Source: an uncultured Clostridia bacterium (GTDB lineage Bacteria > Bacillota > Clostridia > Oscillospirales > Acutalibacteraceae). From it: a DNA stretch of 52,591 nucleotides. Positions 33,575 through 41,780 of this stretch are shown here, piece by piece. The stretch is from assembly GCA_944380775.1 (NCBI GenBank), contig CALWIP010000021.1, positions 1 through 52,591 on the forward strand, given 5' to 3'. The notes below the pieces were generated by a model. That model had not been told where the DNA came from. It did not search any database and was given only the letters and a program-made list of their open reading frames with translations. The position numbers and the translations under genes were made by a program. How positions within the stretch are numbered: position 1 is the stretch's first letter; each line of letters starts with the position of its first letter.

Positions 33575-34683
33575 CAGTCCCCACCCCCGAATCCATAGCG
33601 GCGGCGCGCCATCAAATAGAGGAATGCGGGCGCGCCCAGCAGTGACGTGAGCACCCCGATGGGCAGCTCATTGCCGGGCAGCACCGTGCGGCAGAGCACA
33701 TCTGCCCAAAGGAGAAACAGCGCCCCCGCCAGCACCGACACTGGGATGAGCCGCCGGTGGTCCGTGCCGAAGAGAAGGCGCGCCATGTGGGGGACGACCA
33801 ACCCCACAAAACCGATGATGCCCGCGGAATAGACCGCCAGGCCCACCAGCAACGAACTGGCCGCCAGGTAGGCGGTACGGTACCGGCGCAGGTCCGTGCC
33901 TAGCGTAACGGCGGTTTCCTCCCCCAAAAGCATCAGGTTCATGGTCCGGCTCTGGGTGAGGAAAAAGGCGGTCCCGCCCAGCGCCGCAAGCAGCATAACG
34001 CCGTTATTTTCCCAATTTGCCGCGCCGAGACTCCCCATAGTCCAGCGCATCACCTCAGCGGCCGCGTGATCCGCGTTGCGCAGGTAGAGGAGGAAATTGG
34101 AACATGCGCCGCAAACGGCGGAGAGCGCCGAACCTGCCAGCAGCAGCTTGACGGAATTGGCGCGCCCACCCACGTTGGCCAGGGAAATGACGGCAAAGGA
34201 AGCACCGAGCGCGCCGAAGAACCCGGCCATCCCCACGAAATTCCCCCCTGCCGCCGCACCCACGCCAAGCAGCACGGCCAACGTGACGCCGAGGTTTGCT
34301 CCGGCGGAGACCCCGAGGATGTAGGGATCCGCCAGCGGGTTCTTCACCACGGCCTGCATGGCTGCGCCACAGAGCGAGAGACAGGCCCCCACGGCGGCGG
34401 CCAGCACCAAACGCGGCAGGCGGATGAGCCAAACCACGTCGTGCAGGGCGGCGCCGGGCGCCCATTCCGCCGGGATGGTCCAGCCAAGCAGGCGGTTTGC
34501 CAATTCCCATTGGATGACGGCGTAAACATCCCCCAGCGGGAGCGGGTTGGTACCAAAGGAGACCGCCGCCAGCAGCGACGCGGGAAGGGCGGCAAGCAAC
34601 GCCGCCACCGCCACAGAGAACGCTGTGCGCCCACGCAGCAAGCCGCCGTTCCGCCCCGCCCGCGGCAAACGCGCCGCCCTCAC
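33574..34683 (-). CDS. btuC: ABC transporter permease, BtuC/FecCD type
   Basis: A 369-residue membrane protein with about ten hydrophobic segments. FecCD family marks: LPRLVLAAAVGACLSLCGAAMQ, NPLADPYILGVSAGANLG, GFVGLVVPHMARLL and the ELPIGVLTSLLGAPAFLYL end. The GTG start overlaps the binding-protein stop as GTGA, so the two are coupled. Residues 1-22 are basic, as expected for a cytoplasmic N-terminus. Confidence 0.92.
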   Translation of the reverse strand: MRAARLPRAGRNGGLLRGRTAFSVAVAALLAALPASLLAAVSFGTNPLPLGDVYAVIQWELANRLLGWTIPAEWAPGAALHDVVWLIRLPRLVLAAAVGACLSLCGAAMQAVVKNPLADPYILGVSAGANLGVTLAVLLGVGAAAGGNFVGMAGFFGALGASFAVISLANVGGRANSVKLLLAGSALSAVCGACSNFLLYLRNADHAAAEVMRWTMGSLGAANWENNGVMLLAALGGTAFFLTQSRTMNLMLLGEETAVTLGTDLRRYRTAYLAASSLLVGLAVYSAGIIGFVGLVVPHMARLLFGTDHRRLIPVSVLAGALFLLWADVLCRTVLPGNELPIGVLTSLLGAPAFLYLMARRRYGFGGGD

Positions 34684-35714
34684 AGCGCCAGGCCTGGGTA
34701 AAGGCCCCGGGCTATGGCGCGGATGCCGTCCGCGGCGCGGGGCCCAGCGGCGTAGACGTCGCCCAGCATCACTGGGACGAGCCTCCCGTTCCGCACGGCG
34801 GAAAGGCTCGCAAACGCCGGGTCTTCCCGGAAGGCGTCCAGCTGGTCCGCGACGACGGTTTCCGGGTCCTCGCCGGAATACGCCATATAGACCACGAAGA
34901 TGACGTCCGGGTCGCAGGACACCAGCTCTTCCTTGCCCATCTCGTTCCCCTCGGGCTTAACCAATTCCGCCCCCAGCTGGACGGCCATATCCCCCGCGAG
35001 GGAATCCGCGCCGTAGTTGGAAATGCTTCCGCCCAACGGTTCCAGGATAGCGGCGCGCACCGGCTCCTGCCCTCTGGCGGCCGCGAGAGCCTTCGCCACA
35101 TCTTCCCGCATGCCGTCCACCAGCGCCTGCGCGCGGTCTTCTACGCCGAAGATTTTCCCGAGGTTCAAAAGATCTGTGTATTCGTTTTCCAGCGTGCGCG
35201 GGCGCCCGCCGCCGCAGGTATTGCTGTTCAAATACGTCGCCACGCCCTTTTCATTCCATTCCGCCACGTCCCCGAGGTTCTTTTCGCTGAACAGAGAGCC
35301 CCAGGAGAGGATCAAATCCGGTTCGAGCAGCGTGACGGTCTCCCGGTCCGGCGCAAAAACATCCTCCCGGTAATTCATCTTTTCGAATCCCTCTTTCCAC
35401 TCCTCCTTAACCTCGTTGTCCAGTCCATAGGAGGCAATGACGCGGTCCTCCAGCCCGAGGGCGATCATGCTCTCCACAGAGCCCTGGTACACGGCCACCA
35501 CACGTTTGGGCGCCGCTTCATAGGTGAATTTTACTTCATTCCCCGCAGCATCATAATTCGAAATGGTCACCGGTTCATATTCCCCGGCGGCCGAGGCCTC
35601 CTGCCCCGTTTGGGAACCACTGGGCGCGCTTGCCGGGGTTCCCTCCGGAGCGCCGCACGCCGTAAGCAGGCAGAGCGCCGCCAGCATGGCCAAGGTTCGC
35701 TTTGTTTTTTTCAT
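34680..35714 (-). CDS. btuF: Substrate-binding lipoprotein of a corrinoid-type ABC transporter
   Basis: A 344-residue exported lipoprotein with lipobox LLTAC near residue 20 and a low-complexity linker. The periplasmic-binding fold of the BtuF/FepB type is seen in APKRVVAVYQGSVESMIALGLEDRVIAS, LEPDLILSW, and the C-terminal AVRNGRLVPV. First gene of the riboswitch-controlled operon. AGAGGAAG precedes the ATG. The gene symbol follows context and family; binding specificity is not proven. Confidence 0.87.
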   Translation of the reverse strand: MKKTKRTLAMLAALCLLTACGAPEGTPASAPSGSQTGQEASAAGEYEPVTISNYDAAGNEVKFTYEAAPKRVVAVYQGSVESMIALGLEDRVIASYGLDNEVKEEWKEGFEKMNYREDVFAPDRETVTLLEPDLILSWGSLFSEKNLGDVAEWNEKGVATYLNSNTCGGGRPRTLENEYTDLLNLGKIFGVEDRAQALVDGMREDVAKALAAARGQEPVRAAILEPLGGSISNYGADSLAGDMAVQLGAELVKPEGNEMGKEELVSCDPDVIFVVYMAYSGEDPETVVADQLDAFREDPAFASLSAVRNGRLVPVMLGDVYAAGPRAADGIRAIARGLYPGLAL

Positions 35715-35788
35715 ATTCTTCCTCTTTCCTTTCTCTTTTGGACCGGATGGCGCCGCAAAAAAAACAGGCTTCTTCGCTCAAAAAAAGC

Positions 35789-35876
35789 AAAAAAGCCCGC
35801 AAAAACAAAGCGCAGCCAAAACACGGCGCACCACAGTTTTACCGCGCGGACGTTTAGTCCGTCCGCCGCGCGGGCT
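35789..35876 (-). terminator. Candidate riboswitch terminator before the corrinoid transporter
   Basis: On the minus strand AGCCCGC (35876-35870) can pair with GCGGGC (35800-35795), closing over an inner hairpin (CGGACG with CGTCCG near 35850-35867). Six T follow (35794-35789). The position, between aptamer and gene, suits control by transcription termination. The remaining leader to 35715 is A/T-rich with no other clear element. Confidence 0.5.
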
Positions 35877-35924
35877 CTGCCCAGCCGGCGTGGTCCTCCG
35901 GCGGCTGGCAGGATACAAACAAAA

Positions 35925-36096
35925 GGCAGGTCTTCCGGCTCTGGCATCGTCATCCCGGCCCCGGCCTTCCCATGCGCGGCTGCGCACAGTGGCGTTTCAC
36001 GGAGCCGGGACTCCCCCATTACGGCGGCGGTCCCGCGCAGGCATTTCACCTGCTTCCCTATTCTCCCGGCCAGCCTTCGGCCGCCGGGCACCTTCT
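35925..36096 (-). promoter_or_regulatory. Cobalamin (AdoCbl-type) riboswitch
   Basis: The minus strand shows the class signature in order: GGTGCC, then GGGAAGCAGGTGAAATGCC, GCGGGACCGCCGCCGTAA, GAGTCCCGG, GCCACTGTGCGC, and closing GAGCCGGAAGACCTGCC. It lies in the leader of the btuFCD-type operon, which should be shut off when cobalamin is plentiful. Confidence 0.95.
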
Positions 36097-36113
36097 GTCG
36101 CTTTGTTACGTTT

Positions 36114-36142
36114 AGTATAGCAGACCTCCTTCTTTTTTGCAA
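36114..36142 (-). promoter_or_regulatory. Promoter of the riboswitch operon
   Basis: On the minus strand TTGCAA (36137-36142), 17 bp, TATACT (36114-36119). Confidence 0.75.
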
Positions 36143-36242
36143 CCTTTGGGATTCCCTTTTGGAGGCAGCTTCCTTCCAAGCCGCCTGCGTCCGGCAGGGA
36201 TGTTTCCTCTTCTCAAAGGACTTGGCATCCCGCCGGGACCGT

Positions 36243-38582
36243 TCACACCGCCGCGCCCTGCGAAAGCTGCAACACCACCGCGGTCACGTCGTCGTCGCGG
36301 CCGTCGTCCCGGCGGGCGACCGCCTGCGCGACAATCTCCTCGGCAAGGGCCTGCGGCGTGCCGTCCCAGCCCTCCAGCAGCGGGGCAAGCCAGTCCTCCC
36401 CGCAGGCCGTCACGCCGTCGGAGTACAGCGCCAGCAGGTCCCCGTCCCCCAGCGTGACCTCCGCGCAGGCGGCGGTGACGTCGTGCAGGATGCCAAGCGG
36501 CAGCGACGGCGCGTCCACCCGCTCCGCCTTTCCGCCGCGGCGCGCCATGCTCGCGGGCGCGCCCGCCTTGTAGATCTCCACTTTTCCGCTGAAGAGATCC
36601 ACCGCCGCAAGGTCGACCGTGGCGAGGGATTCGTCCCCCGATTTGACCAGCAGCGCCGAATTGACGATTTCCAGCGCGCAGTGGAAGCTGATCCCCGCGC
36701 GGATCAGCTTGGAGGCGATGCCCGCCGCCATGGCGCCGTCCACGGCCGCGCGCCCGCCCACGCCCATGCCGTCGCTGATCAGCGCGATCTGCCGGCCATT
36801 CCCGTCTTGGAAAAGCTCGCAGCTGTCGCCGCAGAGCTGCGCGTTGCCGCACACATGCTGCGCCGTGCCCGCCGCTGCGTGGTAGACGGGGCGCTCGCTC
36901 ATTTGCAGGCGGCAGTTGCCTCCCACGTCCCCCACGCAGGGCGCGTCAAAGCGCCGCCCGCACGCCTGCGAGATGCGTTTTGCCAGCGCAGCGCGGTCGA
37001 GCCGCCCGCGCTCGGCCTGCGCCGCCTCCACTTCCACCGACATGCGGCCAAAGCGGTCCACCCGGCAGCTCACGTCGATGGGCAGCACGCCCGCCTCCCG
37101 CAGGACCTGCCCGACCGCCTGCGCCGCCGCGTTGTCAAAGCGCTCAAAGAGTTCCATTTCGCGCGCCATATCGCCGAGCATCTCGGCCATTGTGGCGAAT
37201 TGCTCCGCCGCGACCGCCCGCACCTGGGCCACGCGGCGGTCCGCAGCGGCGCGCATCGTGAATTCCTGGTAATGCCGGTTGACCGCCTCCAAAAGCTGGT
37301 CTACGCGGCCGCAGCGCCCGGCAAACGGCTCCGGCAGGTCGCTGCGCGCCGCCCCGCCGCGCGCCCGCAGCGGCGCGGAGAGTTGGTTGAGCGCGTCCAT
37401 ACTCTCGCCGTAATTGCGCTCCCAGCAGTAAAGCCGCAGGCCGCAGCCGCCGCAGGTTTCGCTGCGCGCGCGCTCATACACGCCGTTGAGATCCGGCGCG
37501 CAGAGGCGGTCGAGCCGCCGGGAGACCTCTTCGACGGAGTCGGAGATGCTGCCGAGCGCTTTGGCGGCGAAATCCAATTTCATGATGGCGCTGCGGCGCA
37601 GGTTCGCGCCGTGCAGCGCCTCCGGCGCGCGGCTGAACAGCCCGCTCACGCGCCCGCCGCTGGGGAACGGCGCCACGAAGTAGAGCAGCGTGGCGGCCGC
37701 CACCTCAGCAAGGCCGGAGACGGCCTGCGCCTGCATGCCTACCTGCAGCGACGCCGCCGCGTTGGCGAACACGAACGCCACCGCAGACGCCAGCTTCCCT
37801 GCCGGGGAAAAGAGCCCCGCCATCAGGCCGCCAAGCGCATAAGCGCCGGAGAGCGCCCGCAGCCCCGCCGAAGAGAGGCCGAGCATGGCCCCCGCGGCGA
37901 CGCCCGCAATGGCGCCGCCCGCCACGCCGCCGTAGCGCGCCGCGAGCAAAACGGCTACCACCGCCAGCACGCGCCCCAGCGAGACGCCCCACGCCTCTAC
38001 GCCGGAGAGCGCGAGCGCGAGCACGCCGCCCGTCATGGCCAGGCTCACCAGCTCGGGGTACGCCAGCGCGCGCAAATCCTTCCCCCGCGGCAAAATCGCC
38101 GCCGCCCGGCTGAAGAAATAGGCGCAGCCCGCGCCAAGCAGCGACTCCGCCACATAGAGCGCCACGCCGCCCGCCGGCGTGCCGTTGACCCAGGCGAGCG
38201 CCATGCCCGTACCGAAGAGCGGGAAAAACGTGACCAGCGGCGCATAAAACGGGTGCCGCTGCACCTTGACGAGGTCGCCCAGCGTCCAGCGGATGGCCGC
38301 GGCCGCCAGGACGGAAGCGAGGTAACGAACCGGCGCCTGCGCCGCCGAAGTCAGGTAGCCCAGCGCTGCGCCGGCCAGCGCCGCCCACAAATACCCTTTT
38401 GGCGCCGCTGCCACCGCCGCCACGCCAAACGGCGCGTACCCGCCGAACGCCGTCCCGTGCGCGCCTGCGAATCCCGCCGCGCAGGCGGCCGCCTGCCAGA
38501 GGAGTTTGCGCACCGCCGTAGACGCCAAAAATTCCCAGATGGACGCCCGCCGGTCCAGCGCCCGCCCTTTTCCGCCCGCCAT
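36243..38582 (-). CDS. spoIIE: Stage II sporulation protein E
   Basis: Membrane-bound PP2C-type phosphatase that dephosphorylates SpoIIAA to free sigma-F in the forespore; 779 residues. About ten membrane segments fill residues 40-300, followed by a cysteine-containing linker (ETCGGCGLRLYCWERNYGE) and the C-terminal phosphatase with metal-binding ISDGMGVGG, ALYSDGV and DDDVTAVVL. All key Asp residues are present. The ATG at 38582 is chosen for AAAGGAG upstream. The gene is intact, so the host should form endospores. Confidence 0.96.
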   Translation of the reverse strand: MAGGKGRALDRRASIWEFLASTAVRKLLWQAAACAAGFAGAHGTAFGGYAPFGVAAVAAAPKGYLWAALAGAALGYLTSAAQAPVRYLASVLAAAAIRWTLGDLVKVQRHPFYAPLVTFFPLFGTGMALAWVNGTPAGGVALYVAESLLGAGCAYFFSRAAAILPRGKDLRALAYPELVSLAMTGGVLALALSGVEAWGVSLGRVLAVVAVLLAARYGGVAGGAIAGVAAGAMLGLSSAGLRALSGAYALGGLMAGLFSPAGKLASAVAFVFANAAASLQVGMQAQAVSGLAEVAAATLLYFVAPFPSGGRVSGLFSRAPEALHGANLRRSAIMKLDFAAKALGSISDSVEEVSRRLDRLCAPDLNGVYERARSETCGGCGLRLYCWERNYGESMDALNQLSAPLRARGGAARSDLPEPFAGRCGRVDQLLEAVNRHYQEFTMRAAADRRVAQVRAVAAEQFATMAEMLGDMAREMELFERFDNAAAQAVGQVLREAGVLPIDVSCRVDRFGRMSVEVEAAQAERGRLDRAALAKRISQACGRRFDAPCVGDVGGNCRLQMSERPVYHAAAGTAQHVCGNAQLCGDSCELFQDGNGRQIALISDGMGVGGRAAVDGAMAAGIASKLIRAGISFHCALEIVNSALLVKSGDESLATVDLAAVDLFSGKVEIYKAGAPASMARRGGKAERVDAPSLPLGILHDVTAACAEVTLGDGDLLALYSDGVTACGEDWLAPLLEGWDGTPQALAEEIVAQAVARRDDGRDDDVTAVVLQLSQGAAV

Positions 38583-38633
38583 ATCATCACCGCTCCTTTT
38601 CTTTTTCCATCCGGGCCGCTCCGGCCCTCTTTT

Positions 38634-38666
38634 ATGATACAGGATGGGACGGACAAGCCTTGTCAC
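38634..38666 (-). promoter_or_regulatory. Possible spoIIE promoter with 21-bp spacing
   Basis: On the minus strand GTGACA (38661-38666) and TATCAT (38634-38639) are 21 bp apart. Bacillus subtilis spoIIE is known for a sigma-A promoter with the same long spacer, activated by Spo0A. TTGTGACAAG and TTGTCC nearby resemble parts of 0A boxes but are not clear matches. Confidence 0.35.
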
Positions 38667-38707
38667 AACACGCCGTTGTTTCCTGCCTGTTTGTGCCGAA
38701 GCGCGGG

Positions 38708-38752
38708 CGGCAAAAAGCGGCGCGCCGCTTCCAAAAACGGAAACGGCGCGCC
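38708..38752. terminator. Second terminator after the 84-residue protein gene
   Basis: GCGGCGCGCCG and TTCC pair with GGAA and CGGCGCGCCGC; A runs and T runs on both sides make it bidirectional. It also insulates spoIIE. Confidence 0.8.
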
Positions 38753-38753
38753 G

Positions 38754-38792
38754 CCAAAAAAGAAAGGCCGTCCTTTGGGAAAGGACAGACCT
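38754..38792 (-). terminator. First terminator after the 84-residue protein gene
   Basis: On the minus strand AAGGTCTGTCCTTT pairs with AAAGGACGGCCTT around CCC, followed by TCTTTTTT. Confidence 0.8.
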
Positions 38793-38834
38793 TATGTCCC
38801 CTATGCCCTATCTGAAAAAACAGGGAGCCGGATG

Positions 38835-39089
38835 TTACTGTTCTTCTTTGAACAGGTTAAAGCGGAACAAGCGGGATTCATCCTCCGGGTCTTCACAAAC
38901 AATGAACGCTTCCGCAATCTTCCCGCCCTCGATCAGCTTCGTCAGGCCGACGAGCTGGCAGAGCTTGCTCTTCAGGTTGAGGTGGTCGCCCTCCGGCGTT
39001 ACCAGGTACACATTGCCCTTACAGCTTTCCAGCAATTCCAAAAACTCAGGCACAGGGATGTCGTGCAGCTGCATGACGGAATGGGTCAT
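38835..39089 (-). CDS. Conserved small protein, 84 residues, function unknown
   Basis: A soluble acidic protein: LHDIPVPEFLELLESCKGNV, then YLVTPEGDHLNLKSKL, CQLVGLTKLIEGGKIAEAFI and the end DPEDESRLFRFNLFKEEQ. I recall close relatives in many Clostridia, sometimes carrying a misleading poly(A) polymerase label; no catalytic motif of that kind is present. It is a single-gene unit with a near-consensus promoter, a leader hairpin and two strong terminators in tandem. That suggests high, insulated expression. The ribosome-binding site is AAAGGGGG. Function cannot be read from sequence. Confidence 0.82.
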   Translation of the reverse strand: MTHSVMQLHDIPVPEFLELLESCKGNVYLVTPEGDHLNLKSKLCQLVGLTKLIEGGKIAEAFIVCEDPEDESRLFRFNLFKEEQ

Positions 39090-39129
39090 GTCAGATTCCC
39101 CCTTTCGTTCTTACGAGGCAAAATCAACG

Positions 39130-39151
39130 GTAGGCAACCCGGTATGCCTAC
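39130..39151 (-). promoter_or_regulatory. Leader hairpin of the 84-residue protein gene
   Basis: GTAGGCA and TGCCTAC form a 7-bp stem with an 8-nt loop right after the predicted transcript start, with no T run. It may stabilise the message or bind a protein. Confidence 0.5.
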
Positions 39152-39158
39152 TGTTTCC

Positions 39159-39186
39159 ATTATATCATGTTCCGGGAGGTTGTCAA
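39159..39186 (-). promoter_or_regulatory. Strong promoter of the 84-residue protein gene
   Basis: On the minus strand TTGACA (39181-39186), 16 bp, TATAAT (39159-39164), both consensus hexamers. Confidence 0.85.
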
Positions 39187-39944
39187 CACGGCGCGCCGGG
39201 GGCCTGCCGCCAAAGATTCCCGGTTTCTCCTGGCTTTTTTTGTACGGGACAGCTCAAAACAGGGCGCGGCGGCGCGGGGCTGGCCCGGCCGTCGCACAGG
39301 GAGACCGCCCGCCCGGCGCAGGAGGCGGCCGCCGGGTCGTGCGTGATGAGCAAAAGGGTTTTGCCCTCCCTGTGCAGGCTGCGCAGCAGCGCCATAACCG
39401 CCGCACCGGACTCGGAATCCAGGTTGCCGGTCGGCTCGTCCGCCAAAAGGAGCGGCGGGCGCGCCGCGATGGCGCGGGCGATGGCCACCCGCTGCTGCTG
39501 CCCGCCGGACATCTGGGCCGGGCGGTGGCGCAGCCGCGCGGCAAGGCCCACGCGTTCGAGGGCTTCTTCGGCGCAGGCCCGGCGTTCCCGGCGCGGCACG
39601 CCGAGGTAGCGCAGCGGCAGCTCCACGTTCTCCAGCGCGTCCAGTGTGGGGATGAGGCAAAAGCTCTGGAATACAAAACCGATCTCCCGGCTGCGCACCG
39701 CGGCGAGTTCTTTTTCCCGCAGGCCGGCCACCGCGCGCCCGTTGAGCGCGTAGCTGCCCGCGTCCGGCGTGTCCAGGCAGCCGAGCACGTTCATCAGCGT
39801 CGATTTCCCCGAGCCGGAGCGCCCCACAATGGCCACAAATTCCCCGCGCGCCACTTGCAGGTCCACGCCGTCGAGCGCGCGCACCTCCGCGCCGCCCATG
39901 CGGTAGATTTTGCGCAGCCCCTGCGCGTCGATCACCCAATCCAA
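39183..39944 (-). CDS. ABC transporter ATPase, MacB/LolD type, without a permease nearby
   Basis: About 254 residues. The MacB-type start LRKIYRMGGAEVRALDGVDL is followed by Walker A GRSGSGKST, the Q-loop FQSFCLIPTL, signature MSGGQQQR, Walker B LLLADEPTGNLDSE and switch His in LLITHDP. The last 35 residues are Pro-rich and not conserved. No ATG start lies near the conserved sequence. I place the start at TTG 39944 behind a G-rich site, but GTG 39935 or an upstream GTG at 40016 are possible. The matching permease is not in the window. Its end overlaps the -35 box of the next gene. Confidence 0.75.
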   Translation of the reverse strand: MDWVIDAQGLRKIYRMGGAEVRALDGVDLQVARGEFVAIVGRSGSGKSTLMNVLGCLDTPDAGSYALNGRAVAGLREKELAAVRSREIGFVFQSFCLIPTLDALENVELPLRYLGVPRRERRACAEEALERVGLAARLRHRPAQMSGGQQQRVAIARAIAARPPLLLADEPTGNLDSESGAAVMALLRSLHREGKTLLLITHDPAAASCAGRAVSLCDGRASPAPPRPVLSCPVQKKPGETGNLWRQAPGAPC

Positions 39945-40024
39945 ACGGACCGCCCCCGTTCCTTCTTCTTCCGTTTTAGTATGCGCGGAAATAAAAAAAT
40001 TACGCGGAATTTTCACTGTTCAAA

Positions 40025-40053
40025 TTTACAAATCTTCCCGAAAAGATTATAAT
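40025..40053 (+). promoter_or_regulatory. Promoter of the phosphohexomutase gene
   Basis: TTTACA (40025-40030), 17 bp, TATAAT (40048-40053). Confidence 0.8.
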
Positions 40054-40092
40054 AGGGATAACGACCGGAAAACGGAAAAGGAGAGGATTTAT

Positions 40093-41616
40093 ATGCTGAC
40101 GAAAGAATGGGCGCAGTTCAAAAGCGGCACCGACATCCGCGGCGTAGCGAGCGAGGGCGTGCCCGGGCAGGAGGTCAACCTGACGGACGAAGCCATTGAA
40201 AAGATGGCCGCAGGCTTCGCGCTCTGGCTGGCGGCGCGGCTCGGCAAGGAACCGGCCTCGCTGAAGATTGCCGTGGGGCATGATTCCCGCATTTCCGCCG
40301 CGCGCATCAGCGCAGCGGTCAGCCGGTCGCTCGTGGCGGGCGGCGTTACCGTCTACGACTGCGGCCTGGCCTCCACCCCGTCGATGTTCATGGCGACGCT
40401 GGACCTCCCCTGCGACGGCGCGGTCCAGATTACCGCGAGCCACCATCCGTTCAACCGCAACGGCCTGAAATTCTTTACGCAGGACGGCGGCCTGGATTCC
40501 GGCGACATCGCCGCCATCCTGGAGCACGCGCAGGCGGGCGAGCGCCCCGCGGACGCGCCGGGCGGCAGCGTGCAGCCCGTGGACTACATGGCGCGCTACT
40601 GCGCGCACCTGCGCGAGATGATCCAGAAGGGCGTCAACGCGGAGGATTACGAGCACCCGCTCAAGGGCTTCCACATCGTCGTGGACGCGGGCAACGGCGC
40701 AGGCGGCTTCTACGCGAGCGACGTGCTGGCCCCGCTGGGCGCGGATGTCTCCGGCAGCCAGTTCCTCGAGCCGGACGGCCATTTCCCGAACCATATCCCG
40801 AACCCGGAGAACGAAGAAGCCATGCGCTCGGTCTGCGCGGCGACCGTCGACGCCAAGGCGGACCTGGGCGTCATCTTCGACACGGACGTCGACCGCGGCG
40901 GCGCGGTGGACGCGCGCGGCGAGGAGATCAACCGCAACCGCCTGGTGGCCCTGGCGGCGGCCATCGCGCTCGAGGGCAACGGCGGCGGCACCGTCGTGAC
41001 GGATTCCATCACCTCCGACGGTTTGAAAACGTACATCGAGCAGACGCTGCACGGCAAGCACCACCGCTTCAAGCGCGGTTACCGCAACGTCATCAACGAG
41101 GCAGTCCGTCTAAACAAGGAGGGCGTCAACTGCCCGCTGGCCATTGAGACCTCCGGCCACGCGGCGCTGCGGGAGAATTATTTCCTCGACGACGGCGCGT
41201 ACCTCGTCACGAAGATTATCATCAAGGCGGCGGTGCTGCGCAAAGAGGGCAAGACGCTGGAAAACCTGCTGGAAAGCCTGCAGGAGCCGAAGGAAGCGCT
41301 TGAGCTGCGCATGCCCATCCTGGAGGAGGACTTCCGCGCCTGCGGCAACGCGGCCATCGCCGGCCTGGAGGAGTACGCCAAGGCGCACGGCTGGCAGATT
41401 GCGCCGGACAACTACGAGGGCATCCGCGTCTCGTTCGGCAAAGGCCAGGGCGACGGCTGGTTCCTGCTGCGCCTGAGCGTGCACGACCCGATTATGCCGC
41501 TGAACGTCGAGAGCAATTCCGAGGGCGGCGTGCGCGAGATCCTGCTCCAGCTGAAAGGGTACCTCGAGACCTGCAAAGGCCTGGACGTTTCCCCGCTGGA
41601 AAAAGCGACCGCCTGA
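40093..41616 (+). CDS. Phosphomannomutase/phosphoglucomutase-family phosphohexomutase
   Basis: A 507-residue enzyme of the alpha-D-phosphohexomutase family, interconverting sugar 1- and 6-phosphates. The phosphoserine loop is TASHHPFNRNG, the metal site DTDVDRGG, the sugar-binding loop ETSGHAALRENYFLDDG, and the C-terminal domain has GIRVSFGKGQGDGWFLLRLS. The DTD-x-DR metal site suits mannose or glucose substrates; which is preferred cannot be told. It is transcribed alone and is followed by a strong terminator. AAGGAGAGG precedes the ATG. Confidence 0.9.
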   Translation: MLTKEWAQFKSGTDIRGVASEGVPGQEVNLTDEAIEKMAAGFALWLAARLGKEPASLKIAVGHDSRISAARISAAVSRSLVAGGVTVYDCGLASTPSMFMATLDLPCDGAVQITASHHPFNRNGLKFFTQDGGLDSGDIAAILEHAQAGERPADAPGGSVQPVDYMARYCAHLREMIQKGVNAEDYEHPLKGFHIVVDAGNGAGGFYASDVLAPLGADVSGSQFLEPDGHFPNHIPNPENEEAMRSVCAATVDAKADLGVIFDTDVDRGGAVDARGEEINRNRLVALAAAIALEGNGGGTVVTDSITSDGLKTYIEQTLHGKHHRFKRGYRNVINEAVRLNKEGVNCPLAIETSGHAALRENYFLDDGAYLVTKIIIKAAVLRKEGKTLENLLESLQEPKEALELRMPILEEDFRACGNAAIAGLEEYAKAHGWQIAPDNYEGIRVSFGKGQGDGWFLLRLSVHDPIMPLNVESNSEGGVREILLQLKGYLETCKGLDVSPLEKATA

Positions 41617-41636
41617 CCCCTCGTTTGCTACGCAAG

Positions 41637-41682
41637 AAAATTCCCGCCCTGCGCTGTGCAACCGGCGCGGGACGGGAATTTT
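41637..41682 (+). terminator. Terminator after the phosphohexomutase gene
   Basis: AAAATTCCCG and CCCTGCGC pair with GCGCGGGACGGGAATTTTT, a long stem followed by T run. Confidence 0.9.
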
Positions 41683-41710
41683 TCTGTGGTTTACTCTTGC
41701 TTCTACCCAC

Positions 41711-41739
41711 TTGACCACGCCCGCGCTTTCCGCTAAGAT
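41711..41739 (+). promoter_or_regulatory. Promoter of the GH51 gene
   Basis: TTGACC (41711-41716), 17 bp, TAAGAT (41734-41739). Confidence 0.7.
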
Positions 41740-41780
41740 GAAGGGCGGAGGGATCCCCTCAGAAAAGAGAAGGAGGCGTC

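Noticed and set aside
36137-36242. Possible small gene or terminator between spoIIE and the riboswitch promoter
   Set aside because: No start with a ribosome-binding site and no stem with a T run; treated as plain spacer.
35610-40052. Rightward open frame of 1480 codons
   Set aside because: It lies antisense to the riboswitch, spoIIE, the 84-residue gene and the ABC ATPase. Composition is Arg/Ala/His-rich with no domain, as expected from GC-rich reverse frames.
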